Assembly (NCBI GenBank): GCA_023079485.1
Contig: CM041084.1
Coordinates: 107,036,967 to 107,100,966, forward strand
Source: Archilochus colubris
Lineage: Eukaryota; Chordata; Aves; Apodiformes; Trochilidae
DNA: 64,000 bases
Direction of reading: 5' to 3'
Shown: positions 11,136 to 23,230 of the stretch, piece by piece
Layout of the letters: every line of letters begins with the position of its first letter
How positions within the stretch are numbered: the stretch's first letter is position 1
Made by a program: the position numbers and the translations under genes
Notes under the pieces: generated by a model
What the model was told of the DNA's origin: nothing
The model's input: the letters and a program-made list of their open reading frames with translations, nothing else
Databases searched by the model: none

Positions 11136-13259
11136 GTAGTATTTACTTCCAAATCATTTTTTTGGCCCCTTCTGTGTGTACACAACTTTACAGAGATGGT
11201 TTTTTTGTCAAATGTGTTCTGAATTTTTGTGTTATAGGGAGCAGTTTCAAATGAGGTTTTCTTGGTCTTTTTGCAGAGATTTTAACTGAATGAGTTGAAG
11301 TTTCAGATTATAAATAACACAGCCTAGACTTCTAGATATACTAACATAATTCATTAGAGGTAGGAAAGAGAAACTGCAGCATCAAATCTGCTTATGTTTA
11401 TTACACATTAGGGAAATGGTAATCATAGGACGAGTGATATTCTATAGTTTAATAAGGAGCAACAGATTATGTTAAATTACTTTTATTATGTGATGAAGAC
11501 AGTTTGTTTTGTTTTGTTTTGTTTTTTTGCTCATCTGGACCAAAAAGCAAGAATTTGCTACCAGTGATTTATTTAAAACCAGTAATCTGTTTTTAGGGGA
11601 GGCATTGTATGCTTATCTTTTGCATATGGATTGCCAACTCTTTTTCCACAAAGGAGGAGCTCCAGCTGTTTGCTTTGAGTTCTTTTCAACCTTTGTGGAA
11701 AGTTTTTTTTTCCCTTCCTTTTCCCTGGAGACTGTTTACTTTGTATCATGTAAGACTTCAGGTGACCGAATTTTCTCTCTTAACAGATCTGCATCTTTTT
11801 TAGTGCACATAGAGAGATCTAGCCAAAGAAGCTGTGTTTTTCTTCATCAAACTTGTTTGGAAAGTACCTTGTCTGGCTGTGAAGCCTGCCTCTCCCTGGG
11901 GTTTTTTCTAAAATACACTCATTTTTAAGTGAGTCAATACCAAAAGAAAAGTTTGGAACTTTTTTTTTAAAATCTCTTTCTGATTTTGTGCCTCTAGAAA
12001 TCAACAAGAGCTCAATTGAGCCTTTTAGGTACTGCTCCATGTTGGGGATGGTGTGGATTTTCAGTTCTCCATCAGGGGCTCTGGGATGTATTATGCCTGA
12101 GGAAAGCACAATACTCTGCACAACTCCTAATACATGGTGGGAGCACTGCCTGGTGCTGCCTTCCCTAATTGCTGCTCGTGCTCCCCTTTCCACAGCTGGC
12201 ACTTCTGATGATTATTGACTGGAGACCATGACCCCATTTCATCTGTGCCCCTTTTAGGTTTGCTAGTGTTAGGAGCACTGAGCAGAAGCTTTTTATGGTT
12301 CATTTTTATTACACATATGGTACATGGCAGAGACTTACAGTATTCTGCTTCCCTAAAAGCAGGTTCCTAAGAGCTTCGCTGATTCATTGGGGCATATATA
12401 CATTATTAGAGATTTAACTCTACTACTAGAGTAATTAGAGCTTACAAAAAAGGCATGCAAAGGATCCAAATGATTTATTTTTTTCCTTTTCACAGCTCAC
12501 TGCCTAGCAAAATGTCAAGAGTAGGGAAAAGCTCTAAGTTGAAAGCTTTTAGGTTCCTCTTTCTGGATAGACACCCAGGTAAGTCACTTTTGGACATTCA
12601 CTATCCTTCTACATAAATGTTCTAGTTGATACTGCACAAATATATATTAATTTATTTTCAGTTTCAACAAAAATAAATAGAGGTGTCTGTCCAGACATTG
12701 CAGTCTCTGTTCATCAGAGTAAAGTAAGATTCAAACTGAAGTACCATGTTGCTCTTTAAAGCTGTCAGAACTAAATCATTGTACAGTTCAGAAAATATAT
12801 AATTCTTTTCCTGCCACAGGAAAATAATACTTATGAAATCTATCAGAAGCAGCCAAAAATAAGTAAAAACTGGCAGGCTGGAGGTTTTGTTTTCTTGTGT
12901 GGTTTTTTTAAGAAATTTGGGAGTATTCATTAGCTTTCCTAGTGTTTGATATTTATTTATGTCTCTTATCACTTCACACAGAGGTCTATGGCATGTTTTA
13001 ATTATGAAGTAGATAAAAGGACTGAGCTCAGAAAAATTAACAGGACTTTTTTTTTTTTTTAATAAAGGAAATTCTTAGCACACAAGTGTTGCAGATATTT
13101 CTGAGGGGCATTAATAACTTGATCAATTTTGACAAGAAAAAGAGGCAGACATCTGTATCTAATAAATAAATAAGTATATTTTAACCAGAGAAAATACTGA
13201 AACAAATCAATGTAATAGGATGCACCCACCAGGAAATAGAAAAGCTATTAAATCGCTTT
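11136..13259. other. non-coding DNA with one unassigned GC-richer patch
   Basis: Holds a (GTTTT)n stretch at 11502-11528, a T14 run at 13047-13060, and a GC-richer patch at about 11990-12230. The patch carries an antisense frame of 127 codons (11819-12202) that I could not assign to any family. No splice sites or promoter were identified with confidence. Confidence 0.5.
11502..11528. repeat. (GTTTT)n simple repeat
   Basis: About four GTTTT units end in a T7 run. It is the complement type of the AAAAC repeat at 4223. It creates the T-rich start of a 139-codon frame at 11509 that is otherwise featureless. Confidence 0.8.
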
Positions 13260-13345
13260 CCCTGCAAACAACTGACTTTAGCAAAGACACTCAGTTCCCA
13301 TGCCCTGCAACCAACTGACTTTAGCAAAGACACTCAGTTCCCATG
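13260..13345 (+). repeat. near-perfect 43-bp tandem duplication
   Basis: Two head-to-tail copies of 43 bases: 13260-13302 and 13303-13345. Both begin CCCTGCAA and end TTCCCATG. They differ at one base (position 9, A in the first copy, C in the second). The near identity indicates a recent duplication compared with the surrounding decayed repeats. No known family is recognised in the unit. Confidence 0.95.
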
Positions 13346-13372
13346 GAAGTTTGTGTTTATGTTAAAAAGAAG

Positions 13373-13395
13373 AAAAAAAAAAAAAAAAAAAAAAA
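13373..13395. repeat. poly-A tract (A23) in a purine-rich run
   Basis: Twenty-three consecutive A, flanked by AAAAAGAAG on the left and AAAGAGAAAAAC on the right, forming an A/G-rich block from about 13363 to 13420. It could be a retroposon tail but no source sequence is recognised on its left. Confidence 0.9.
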
Positions 13396-13429
13396 GAAAG
13401 AGAAAAACAAAAAGAGAGATCCATTTATA

Positions 13430-13720
13430 GACAGCTATGGTCTATCCTGCCCCTTAACAAAAACGGTGGAATAGCTCACTGCGTGAAGGAGCCCGTGCTG
13501 AGTGGATTTTGAGAACACAGCTGATCTGGCATTTGTGGAGCTGGTGCCAATGCTCAGTGCTCTGCAACACTTCCAACATCCCTCCCAAATGCTGACAGTT
13601 GCTCCGAGCCCACAGTGTGCATTACACCGAGTTTGTGCAAGCAAGCAGCTTGTGTATCGTGATGACCTAGGGTGAGAAGTGCCCTTATGGAGTTTGGTCA
13701 CATGAAGCTTTGGCTGTCTT
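13430..13720. other. unidentified CpG-containing GC-richer island
   Basis: About seven CpG dinucleotides occur in 300 bases (for example in 'aacggtgg', 'ctgcgtga', 'gcccgtgc', 'ctccgagc', 'caccgagt', 'atcgtgat'), whereas neighbouring kilobases have very few. An antisense frame of 88 codons (13435-13701) covers it but shows no domain I recognise. It may be a younger insertion, a small regulatory CpG cluster or an old exon. The sequence alone does not decide. Confidence 0.4.
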
Positions 13721-15092
13721 ACCTCGTAAGTGGCTAGAAACTGACTTTGAACTGTGAAGGAATGTTTGCTTATGCAGGAATGATATCCTCAGAGGACCTG
13801 TTTTCCTGGAGTGTAAACGATTGTTTTAATAACAGATACAAGTTCTGCTCAGAAAAGATATATTAAAACAAGTTAACTGGCCTTTGAAGCCACAGATATA
13901 TTTTTGGATCCAGATGTTTAATAAGTGTATGTATTTAGCACAATAGATGTACAGATAATAACAGCAATAATAATAACTAATAAATACCTCAGTTCTTGGA
14001 TTTGTGAGAAAAGCTGGTCAAGCGTTTCAGCAAATTACATCACTTTTCATTTAGTGAGTCACTCAGCAATAATTCATTACAGTTTAGTTAACACTACAGA
14101 TGATGCATTCCTTCTCCCAGGTGACTACTTTGCTGTAATGATCATCTTCTCTAGAAACAGTCTGATTTCAAGGAGAAGCTGTCAGATCTATGTTAGACCC
14201 TTTCAGAGGAACGGGGAATGAGAAAAGAAGAAAAAGCAGATGGTAAGCAGAGGCACAGAATGCAACAGCTTTGAGTTCAGGTTTTATGTTCAATCGCTTG
14301 CCCAAGTCTGTTCTTGAATGAGTCAATATTTATTTATGAATAATCAATAGTAAGGGGAAGACAGGAGAAAGATCTAGGCCTGTTCTTTTATCACAAGAGG
14401 ATATCAGAGTGTGTGTAGGAGTTCAAGCTCTTGTTTTTCCTTAGAAGACAAGCGGATTGAACCTGCATTTCTGACTCCTCAAACCTCTGTGTATTGGCTA
14501 TTAAGGAGTGAACCTCTCTCAGCTAGGTTGCCAAGATTTTATATCTCATGGAAATGAAAACTGTTTCAGTTTGTGATCTCTTTATTTTCTCTCATATGGA
14601 TTTGATATTACATTGTTATACCACAGATTATTTGTTGGGAGTTTTTAATGTCCAGTCATTGTCTGCAATCTCAATCAATATATAAGGTGCATTTATAAAA
14701 GTTTTTCTTTAAATGTGTAACTGGAAATCATTTCTTATAGAGAATCCATATAATAAAAAAACCCACACTTGGTATTCATCAATACATATATAGCTGACGA
14801 AAATAACAGAAGGATTTAATGTTTCACACTATACATGTGCCATGAAAATGTGTTGGCATTGGAAAAAAACCCTAAAGACATGAGAAAAACGTGAATATAA
14901 ATAGATCTCGGATTTTAATTATTTGTAAATTCTAGATTTTTAATTATTTTTAGTATTACAGTTCCTTCTAAATTAATATTTTAAGGCTGCTTTTTTCTTA
15001 GGGTGACTAAAAATACCCTAATTTTCTTCTTGTTTTTAGTAAACTAATAGAAACGTAGTATGTATTTACTATTAAAAAGTAAAATACATTCC

Positions 15093-15134
15093 AGTGTGTG
15101 TGTATATATACATATATATATATATGTATGAATA
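15093..15134. repeat. compound (TG)n(TA)n microsatellite
   Basis: A GTGTGTGT segment passes into alternating TATATA/CATATA and ends near 'tatgtatgaatata'. It produces the 'IHTYIYICIYTHT' low-complexity stretch in an antisense frame, which should be disregarded as protein. Confidence 0.85.
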
Positions 15135-18120
15135 TAGCTTATTATATGTGGAATTGTATCTGCTTTTTTAATATTTGGAATCCACAGGAAAGTGGAAATA
15201 CTAAGACTCTGACTGAGTGAAATAGTCCTTTTGGGGGGGAAGAAAAACAATGTCTGCAACAGTGGAGGAGTGGTATTGTAATGAATGTTTCTATCAAGAA
15301 TTTCAACACGTATTATAACTGTGCTGTGTGATTACACTTCATATAAACCAAATATGTGAGTCTCAAAGGGCGAATGCCTTGTCTGTTTTACTGTGTCTGG
15401 TTCAAACTAAGATTTACCATACCCAGGCAAGGGGGAATTGAGTACATGTGCATTTATCCTTCAAAATCTTAGTTCTTAGCATCCTATATATGCCCACTGG
15501 AAGCCTCTGTGAGGAAAAAACTAACAAAGGTTTGTTTGCTGTTGTTTTTTCATATTGCTGAAAAAAATTATAAAGAGTTTATGTTGCTGTTAAACTGCTT
15601 TAAATTTTATTTTATAATAAATTACAGAGCTGAGGCCTTTCCCCTGGCTTCCTCTGGGATAATGCAGTAATTTTCTCCACAGTATAGATTAATGTGACTT
15701 TGAGGCAAAGTCTCCAGTAAATCACCAGAGAAATATTATTTTCAATGGAGTTGAGCTGAAGTACCTCAAGCAAGGTCTTTTAAAGAGTGGGTATATTTAC
15801 AGTTAAAATGCAATCTCATACCAGTGCTCTCAAACCAAGTGGATAGAAATTATAGAAGTAACAGCTGACATTTAGATTCTTACTTGGGGATGCAGTGGAT
15901 GCTGGTTGTTCTTATTCCCGTTGTCCTTGTAATTGCTGCCACAGACAGTCTGATCACAGGTTTGTGGAAAGTGGTTTGTCCTCTGAGAAGCAATGTTTAG
16001 TTGTGGAGAGCATCAGTATTTCTGTCTGAGTTTACAAAACCAAGCACCACCTCCTAGAACTCAGCTAAATGATGGGGGTTTGCACAGCCCCTGGATGCCG
16101 CATCCCAAGTTGTGTTGTGTAATCCCCAATATGTGGGAACATAAGAGGTAAATAACATAATACCTTCTCTTTATTCTTTTTTTTTTCTTTAAAACATTTT
16201 GAACTTTTTTGAAGCTTAATTATATATACACGTTGCAGCTCTTTCAGTTTTTACTGATGGAGGTAGAATGTTTCCAGCAATCCTTAGTACTTAAAACAGT
16301 ATTTGAATGATATCTGGTTTCAGGTAATATTGTCTGGGTAGAATCCCTATATGGTCCATAAACAGCAGAAGGCTTGTTCAGTACTGAGTATGGTTGCAGT
16401 TAATGATGAGTTATAGTGCTCCCTTTGCCAACCTTTTGTGAAATCTATTCAGGGACAATATAATGTGAGGAAGTAAATGGCATGTGGGAAAGGAGGACAC
16501 GTGAGTGAGAAAAGTCAATCTGAGTTTGGAAAAAAATGAAAATCTTAATGTTAATTGGTGCTTAAAATAGTATTGATACATGATTTTGCTATTTTTTCAC
16601 CTTAAGCAGTGAATGAACTTTAGAAAAACATCCAGTGACTGATAAAGGAAACGTTGTGCAAAGTTAGAAAAACATGAAAGCTATCAGGAAGCAAACATGA
16701 AGGAAACGATTACAGCAAGTGTTTCCTAATAGCTTTGATGTTAAGAGTATTTGAAAAGAAGAAAGCTACCACTGTTGAAATTCTTATGTTCACCCTGATT
16801 ATGCCTTCCAAGCGGCCAAAAGGAGCAACATAAACTTTAATCAGCTCTGTGAAGTTTACCTTGAAATAAAATACCATCAGCTTAAGAAGCTGCAGTAGAA
16901 ATACTTTGTTTTCTGCAGTGATTTCAAGAATAAACCTGGAAGTGTTTTAAAGGAATCCCTATAGCTTTAGGAGTTTTCTGGGGGTACCTGGGCTACCAGA
17001 CACCAGAGGAGAAAACACAAACATGGCTTGGAACAACATCACCTCCCAAGCAATGCCATTTACACAGATCACACTTTGTTTAAAAGTGACATGGATTCCC
17101 CATACTCAGATATTAAAAGAAAATAGAAAAGTGTATTTTGAAAGTGACAACATGCTTTGTTGTGGATATTCTTATGCTCATTTCAGGTGGATGCAGGCAG
17201 GTAGTATGGTTGAATCAACATAACCTTCTATCTCAAGCAGAAGTTATGGAGAAAGAGTGAAGAACATTTTCATTTGTACTTTTACCATGGTGGGTTCAGC
17301 AATTACTTAAAGCTTCAGAAGATTGAAAGCAATTTTCCCCAAGACAAGGCTCAGGCAGAGTGTTTTACATCTACTTTAACCACATATTCTAATCTTGATG
17401 CTTCAATGAATATCTGTAGCCATCCTCAAACTCAGCTACTAATCAGAGTCTGCAGGTGGAGGAACAACATTGGATTTTTTTGTGTCAGCAAAGAAATAGA
17501 TTTAATCATGTATCTTTCCTCTTTAAAGATTTTTTTTATGTCCACACCAGCAGCTTAGGGTTTCCAAGCTAACTTAAAATAACAAAGTCAAAACAGTATA
17601 TAAATTTGAGAAAGAAATGGGGTTGCTTGTCTACCTTTGACTACTTTGCTTAAAATAGGGGAAAATGTCAGTGTTGTAAATGAAAATACCATATACATAG
17701 TCCACACACACAAAAAAGCCAAAACCAAAACCAAATATTAAATCCAAGGAAATTGACTTTGGAAAGCATTAAAATAGTTTCTTACAGTAATAATCAGTTT
17801 TGCGTCAATTTAAGAATATTGATAAACTCTGGCCTGGTATTGACTGGGGAACTGTAAAACTGGTTCTGTAAAGAATTGACCACAGTCAGAAAAAAACTAA
17901 CCAAGTCAGAAATCATATAGTAAATGTTCTAGTTCCAGCATTTTATTGTGTGCAGTATGGAGGACTGAAGAGGTGCAGTGAGCCTTTAAAGCTATTACAG
18001 ACAGACCTGAAATGATAAAGAGAGGTTTTAATGTTTTTGCATTTAAGATTTCAGATTGTTTTATTTATCATAGGATGTTAATCTGTTGCTCTTTACCTTA
18101 ATATTAACCTCCTTTTTACC

Positions 18121-18165
18121 TCTGTCTTTTTTTCTTTTCTTTCTTTTTTCCTTTTTTCTTTTAAT
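18121..18165. repeat. pyrimidine-rich T/C tract
   Basis: A run of T with interspersed C (TTTTTTTCTTTTCTTTC-like) with almost no purines for about 45 bases. It is a low-complexity tract. Confidence 0.75.
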
Positions 18166-20952
18166 GATAGTACTAATCTGTATAAAATTTTAAATGTTTT
18201 TTAAGTCACAAAGCCAAGATGGGATTACTATTTTAATGTTAAGATTAGGCAACTAAACTAGAACCTTAGTTTTAATTACATAGAATAGCTAAAAATAAGT
18301 GTAATCATTGTATGACTCAGCATAATATACATAGAAGTCTTTATGTGCAGTATATCTCCAAGTGCCTTGGCTCTTTTTTATTCACTAATAAGATATTAGA
18401 AACATTCTGAAGCTGATGATGTTTTCTTAAGAAGAAGAAGCGAGAAAATTAACTGTCTGATGTAATTCAGTGAGCAAAAGCAGGGTTTTTTTGAAAAAAA
18501 ATGCAAGAACTCTTGGTAATCAGTGTTGTCTGAAGGTTGCAGCTTTACTGTTTAACTTGATTCATGTTCTTTATTGTCTTCATATAGTCAAACACAGAGA
18601 CCAAGTTGGTAGTTTTCCAGCAGTAAGTTCCAAACAATTTCTAGAAAATATTCTTTGTTCTATCATCTCCTTCATAAACCAATTAAAAACCAAGGTAGTG
18701 TCTGTCAAAAAAGACTTCTCTTTGTCATGCTTGTTCTAGTTGGACAAACACCTCATCTGCTTATCTCTACAATTCAGCCTCTTGATTTAGTTGCAGATTG
18801 TGTTCCAAATAATCAATTAATTCAAGAATTGGTTCACTTCTGCAATGTCTGAGCAGAAAGCAGTTATCCCTGTACAAAAAACCCTAAGAAGGAGAAACTA
18901 TGTGGCCGTAGCTTGCTTCACCTTTAAATTCTAAAAACAACAACAAAAAGCTTATCTATGCTGCTTTTTGCATTTATTTCCTTCTTTTATAGCTGAAATA
19001 CTAGATACATACATTTGTACCTGATACTAGATAGATACTTTTGTATTGCATCCTGTCTGTTCTCAAAATGGGAACTGCAGTTCACTTATTTCCAAGCCTC
19101 TCTGCTCTGGTGCTTATGCTTGGATCAGTCAGTTATGATCACTCAACAATGTAAGACAGTCTTGGTGAAGCAGGTGATGCTTTGACTGTGAGGAAAAAAT
19201 TCCTCCTTCATTTCTGTTTGCCAATTGATGATTTTTTTTCCCTGAGTTTCATAGGCCTAATCTTCTCTTCTAATTCAGCATTTAGGTATTGATATAAAGT
19301 GCTCTTTTGATGATGCAACACAGAAGTAATTGCAACTGGAAACTAATTTTTTTCATATTTACATCTTTTTTTCATTAAATTATTTGCTTTCTTCTTCTAT
19401 GAAAAACTGAAATTTCAGTGCCATATATATGACAATCTCTTTAATGTTTTGGTTCAAAATGCAGAGGCAAACAAAAGTGGGGCAGCAGGAGCTGACAGAT
19501 GCCCACATGTGCCCAGAACAACATATGGATCAGCGGAGTTAAGAAGCTTTCAATATTTCCTGTTATCTGTCAGTTTTCACTTTATGCTAGCACTGTATAT
19601 CAAGAAACTATTTCGGAGTGCTTTTGTCTTTTTCAGCTGTGGGATTAAACTCAGGCAGTAGCTCCTATATTTGTAACCACTCTGCAGCAGTGTTTGCTGG
19701 AAGAGCCCTTTGTGGACTCATCCTGGTTTGACCAGATTGCTGCTGAAAGCTATCAAAGAGCTGTCAAAATCCCCAGCCCTGGCTTTACCTGTCCTGTGGG
19801 CATTGACCAACGTGATAGTTACTTCTGTTCACAGCTGCAGCTGCAGCTTTTCCCTTTCAGGTCCCCAAACTGTTCTGCAGCAGGAATGGCAAAGCCTGTC
19901 TGTTCTGACCTGTAAAGCTCCTCTCATTTCATGCTGCCTTTGTGCCCAGGAGGGGATGTAACACTGGTACAGCCTCTGATTAGGCACAGGGCCCTGGAGA
20001 GTGGCTGATGCTGGAGCAGGAACACCAAAGCCAAAAAAAATATTGATATCTAACACAAGGATTTGAAATCTAATCAAATTTCAGTAATATCAGTCTGTGA
20101 CCTTTTCTCTTATTAGTGAGCTTAGTCCCTGGGTCCCTTATCATTTTGTGTGTGCTGGTGTTGCCTTCAGCATAATTATTGGAAAATTTTGAGTCTTAAT
20201 TGAGTATGATTGAATTTTGATATAAATCATGTGTAAAGTATGTGAGGAGAAAAGCATGACTGCATTTTCTTGGGGTGGGAAAAAACTGGGTGAGCAGGCT
20301 TTGTTGCAGGACATAGAATTCTGATTTTTCATGAGCAGGTTGCTTTAATGTAGTTCCGTGAACAGAAGTCTGGTGACATAAAGCCATGTGGTACCGTACA
20401 GGTTTCACTTAAAATCCATTAAATGTATCATAGTAAGGCTCCTTGCAGCAGGCTTCCTGGAGTGGAAGCTCAGATAACACTATCTTTTATAAACCCTGTA
20501 TTTTCAGGTATTTAATGTAGCCATGAAATTTTGCTTTGGGCAGAAACTTGACTAGCAATGTCAAAAATAGACTTAAAAATTATTTTTTACAAATACTTTC
20601 TAACGATTATTGGTATAATTTCATAAATGGTATGCTCATGGACTATAATAATTTGCTAATGTTTTGATGCTCAGTTCATACTAAAATTTCAAAACTGTTG
20701 TTGTCTTCCATATATTTTTTTAATTATTGCTAAAAATGCTTCATTCTTTGTATTTAAGCTTACTAGCTAATTACATGGTAGATGCTGAAATAGTTAAGTC
20801 AGTTTTTCCATATGAATATTCTAATCTCTTTTCATTTTCTTTTTGGAGGTTGGTGATATTTTCCCCTTGGAATTAAATTGCTTTTCATTTGGAGTAAGGA
20901 TGTATTCAGATGATGTACTATGAAACACCTGGGCATGGTGTTTCATAAAGGG

Positions 20953-21308
20953 CTCCAAGGTGACCTTGTAGCAACCTTCCAAAATCTGAAGGGAGCCTAA
21001 CATAAAGCTGGGGTAGGGCTTTTTACAGGTGTGCAGTGAGAGGACAAGGGGAAATGGTTTCAAGCTTGAAGAGGGGAGATTCAGGTTAGACATTAGGAAG
21101 AAATTATTTAATTTGAGTGTGGTGAGACACTGGAATAGGTTGCCCAAGGAAGCTGTGGCTGCCCCCTCCCTGGAAGTGTTCAAGGCCAGGCTGGATGGGG
21201 CCTTTAGCAACCTGGCCTAGTGGAAGGTGTCCCTGCCCACGGATAGGGGTTGGAACTGGATGATCATTAAGGTCCCTTCCAACCCTAGTCATTCTATGAA
21301 TCTATGAT
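20953..21308 (+). mobile_element. CR1 LINE 3' end, well preserved
   Basis: This is the clearest sense CR1 3' terminus in the window. It begins in the last part of ORF2 ('accttgtagcaaccttccaa'), runs through 'ctgaagggagcctaacataa' and 'gagaggacaaggggaaatgg', and then has the complete 3' UTR with 'aggaagaaattatttaattt', 'gttgcccaaggaagctgtgg', 'gttcaaggccaggctggatg' and 'aaggtcccttccaaccctag'. It ends with the tail 'cattctatgaatctatgat'. The C-terminal reading frame is interrupted. Divergence is lower than in the 1.3 kb copy. Confidence 0.95.
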
Positions 21309-21784
21309 ATGTACCTGTAAGTACATATATACTTCTAAAGAAAATTAATTTAAGAGCATGTAATATGAGTCTTTAAATCTTATTATCATACTGAAGTTTA
21401 TATAGATAATTCTTTTATAAGGTCAAGTTAATCGTGAAGCTTTGTTTGGATCATAAGGAAAAATTTAATAACACCAGCAGTGTGTAAAGTGTGAAGGAAG
21501 AAACCTTTTCTGTTTATACTTAAGTTTCCACAGAATTTCAGAAAATGACCTGCTCAGGACAGCCTCACACCTAAAGGGGGTTACTGATAGACGTTCATTG
21601 GTGATGAAGAATCTGTCATTTATCGTTTTTTTTTAATACTTTTACTCTTTTGTGTGTTGTGGGATGAGCTGCATTCTGCCAAGGCTAAGATTTCTGGAGC
21701 TTCATTTGTTCTCTTTTGTTAGTCATGCACAATTTTTACCAGGATGAAGTTTGGGATTTCTGATTCCATAGGATGAAGGAAAAA
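21309..21784. other. short unique non-coding spacer
   Basis: AT-rich sequence separating two sense CR1 3' ends. No feature recognised. Confidence 0.6.
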
Positions 21785-21918
21785 CAGGACACCACTGGAT
21801 GAGGCTTTGAGCAACCTGGTCTAGTGGGAGGTGTCCCTGCCCATGAAGGGGGGTTGGAATGAGATGATCTTTAAGGTCCCTTCCAACCATAGCCATTCTA
21901 TGATTCTATTATTCTATG
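21785..21918 (+). mobile_element. CR1 LINE 3' terminal fragment
   Basis: Only the last 130 or so bases of the CR1 3' UTR are present: 'ggatgaggctttgagcaacc', 'tggtctagtgggaggtgtcc', 'aaggtcccttccaaccatag' and a long octamer tail ('cattctatgattctattatt'). It is strongly 5'-truncated and lies in the same orientation about 480 bases after the 20.9 kb copy. The lack of intervening CR1 sequence suggests independent insertion. Confidence 0.93.
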
Positions 21919-22914
21919 AACTACAAAAAAGAACCAGTTATTTCAAGCCATATGTTTAAAGCTATTCAGCCAGGTGTAATAAAAATGTTAAAAAGAACCA
22001 AGATGTTTCAAATAAATGAGTAAGTGAAGGTGTCTATAAAAGGCTGGATTTCAGATCCAACCTGTGCTGTCCTTTGCCTTTTTCACGATTCAGTTTGTGT
22101 TCATCACACCAGCATTAGCACAGATAAGAAACTTGTCTACCTCAGATGAACTAAAAGCATTTTTCCCTTTTAGTGAGGACTTTTGTATCATTTCCATTTT
22201 AATCTCATTTTTAAGTATCTCATTACTTTATAGTGCCCTGGTATAGCCTGAAAATAAGATTCAAGTTTTTCTTGAGGCCAGCTTATGATGACATCTTGCA
22301 AATTCCAGCAATTGAGTATCTCTGCAGTGACCATCTCTTACAGTTCACAACATATAGTCTGCATTTAGTGTAATCAGTAATATAGTGATTTCATCTGGTG
22401 AAGAAGGTGTGCAGGACTTGCAGGACATCTTGCAGGACTCTAAGGAAGGGAGGCCTGTGTCATTCATTAACAAGATACAGTAAATTAACTATTCCCAAAT
22501 TTAACTATGGAGAGGGTGGGAAGAAAAAGCATATAATCATGTTTTCAAAGTCCTCTGGAAAAAAATAGGATATTGTATGACATGACGCAAAATTGAGATA
22601 TTATTAATCAGAATTCTTTGAGGGCTGGGAAATATAGTGTTATTAGCACCAGATAATAGTATTAATATTCTTTTGCATACTAATACTAATACTATTGCAT
22701 AGTATTAATATTCTATAAATGTTGCCTAAATATTGTTTAAATATAGTGATGGATTACTTGGGAAGAAATAAAATGTGTTACTTTACGAACAGCTTTTCTG
22801 CTTTGTGCTTTATACAGGATTTAATCTATACTGCATTTAGGTAATGGATCAGGTTGATATTAAGCACAACTAATTGACTGTGTTTTTCTCAGCAAGTTAC
22901 AGCTAAGTACAAAA
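21919..22914. other. unique AT-rich non-coding DNA
   Basis: Contains a small TGCAGGAC-type triplication near 22410-22439 and the AT-rich hairpin listed separately. A 60-codon hydrophobic frame at 22064-22246 has no support as a gene. Confidence 0.5.
22656..22716. repeat. AT-rich direct and inverted repeat cluster
   Basis: 'atagtattaatattct' occurs at about 22656 and again at about 22699. Between them 'aatactaatactat' pairs with the second copy across the short loop TGC, giving a hairpin with arms of about 14 bases and one or two mismatches. It resembles local slippage and inversion in TAA-type repeats rather than an RNA gene. Confidence 0.6.
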
Positions 22915-23230
22915 TTATAGAATGGTTTGTGCTTGAAGGGACCTTCAGAGTTCATCTAGTCAAACCCTGCCATGGGCAGGGGCACCTCCCACTAGACCAA
23001 GTTGCTCAAAGCCCCATCCAGCCTGGCCTTGAACATTTCCAGAGCCTGTGCCAGTGTCTCACCACCCTCACTCTAAAGAATTTCTTCCTTTATCTCTTAG
23101 TTTAAGACCATCCCTCCTTGACCTGTCACTGCAGACACTGCTAAAAAGCTTCTCTGTTTTTCACATAAACCTTTATGTATTGAAAGGCTGCTGTAAGTTC
23201 TCCTTCTCCAGACTGAACAACCCCAAGTGT
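22915..23230 (-). mobile_element. CR1 LINE 3' end, antisense, with internal deletion
   Basis: Antisense order is seen from the tail side: 'tatagaatggtttgtgcttg', 'cctcccactagaccaagttg', 'agccccatccagcctggcct', 'ccagtgtctcaccaccctca', 'tgacctgtcactgcagacac' and 'gaaaggctgctgtaagttct'. About 30 bases of the usual 3' UTR are missing after 'gaacatttccag', where the sequence jumps to 'agcctgtgccagtg'. The left end lacks a full octamer tail. The match fades after 'ccagactgaacaacccc', so the inner boundary is approximate. Confidence 0.88.

Larger units (their letters stand above)
13721..20952. other. largely unique AT-rich non-coding DNA
   Basis: Two simple repeats are listed separately. A GC-richer stretch at about 19450-20010 has overlapping frames of 70-83 codons on both strands with no recognised domains. 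No CR1 or LTR is recognised in these 7 kb. Confidence 0.5.

Noticed and set aside
11509..11928. 139-codon + strand frame
   Set aside because: It starts in a GTTTT repeat, is Phe/Ser/Leu-rich from T-rich sequence, and has no recognisable motif.
13260..13395. A23 tract considered as the tail of a processed pseudogene
   Set aside because: The sequence to its left is a 43-bp tandem duplication in unique DNA, with no recognisable reading frame or gene match.
15044..15259. 71-codon minus-strand frame with a His/Tyr/Ile repeat
   Set aside because: The repeat is the translation of a TG/TA microsatellite.
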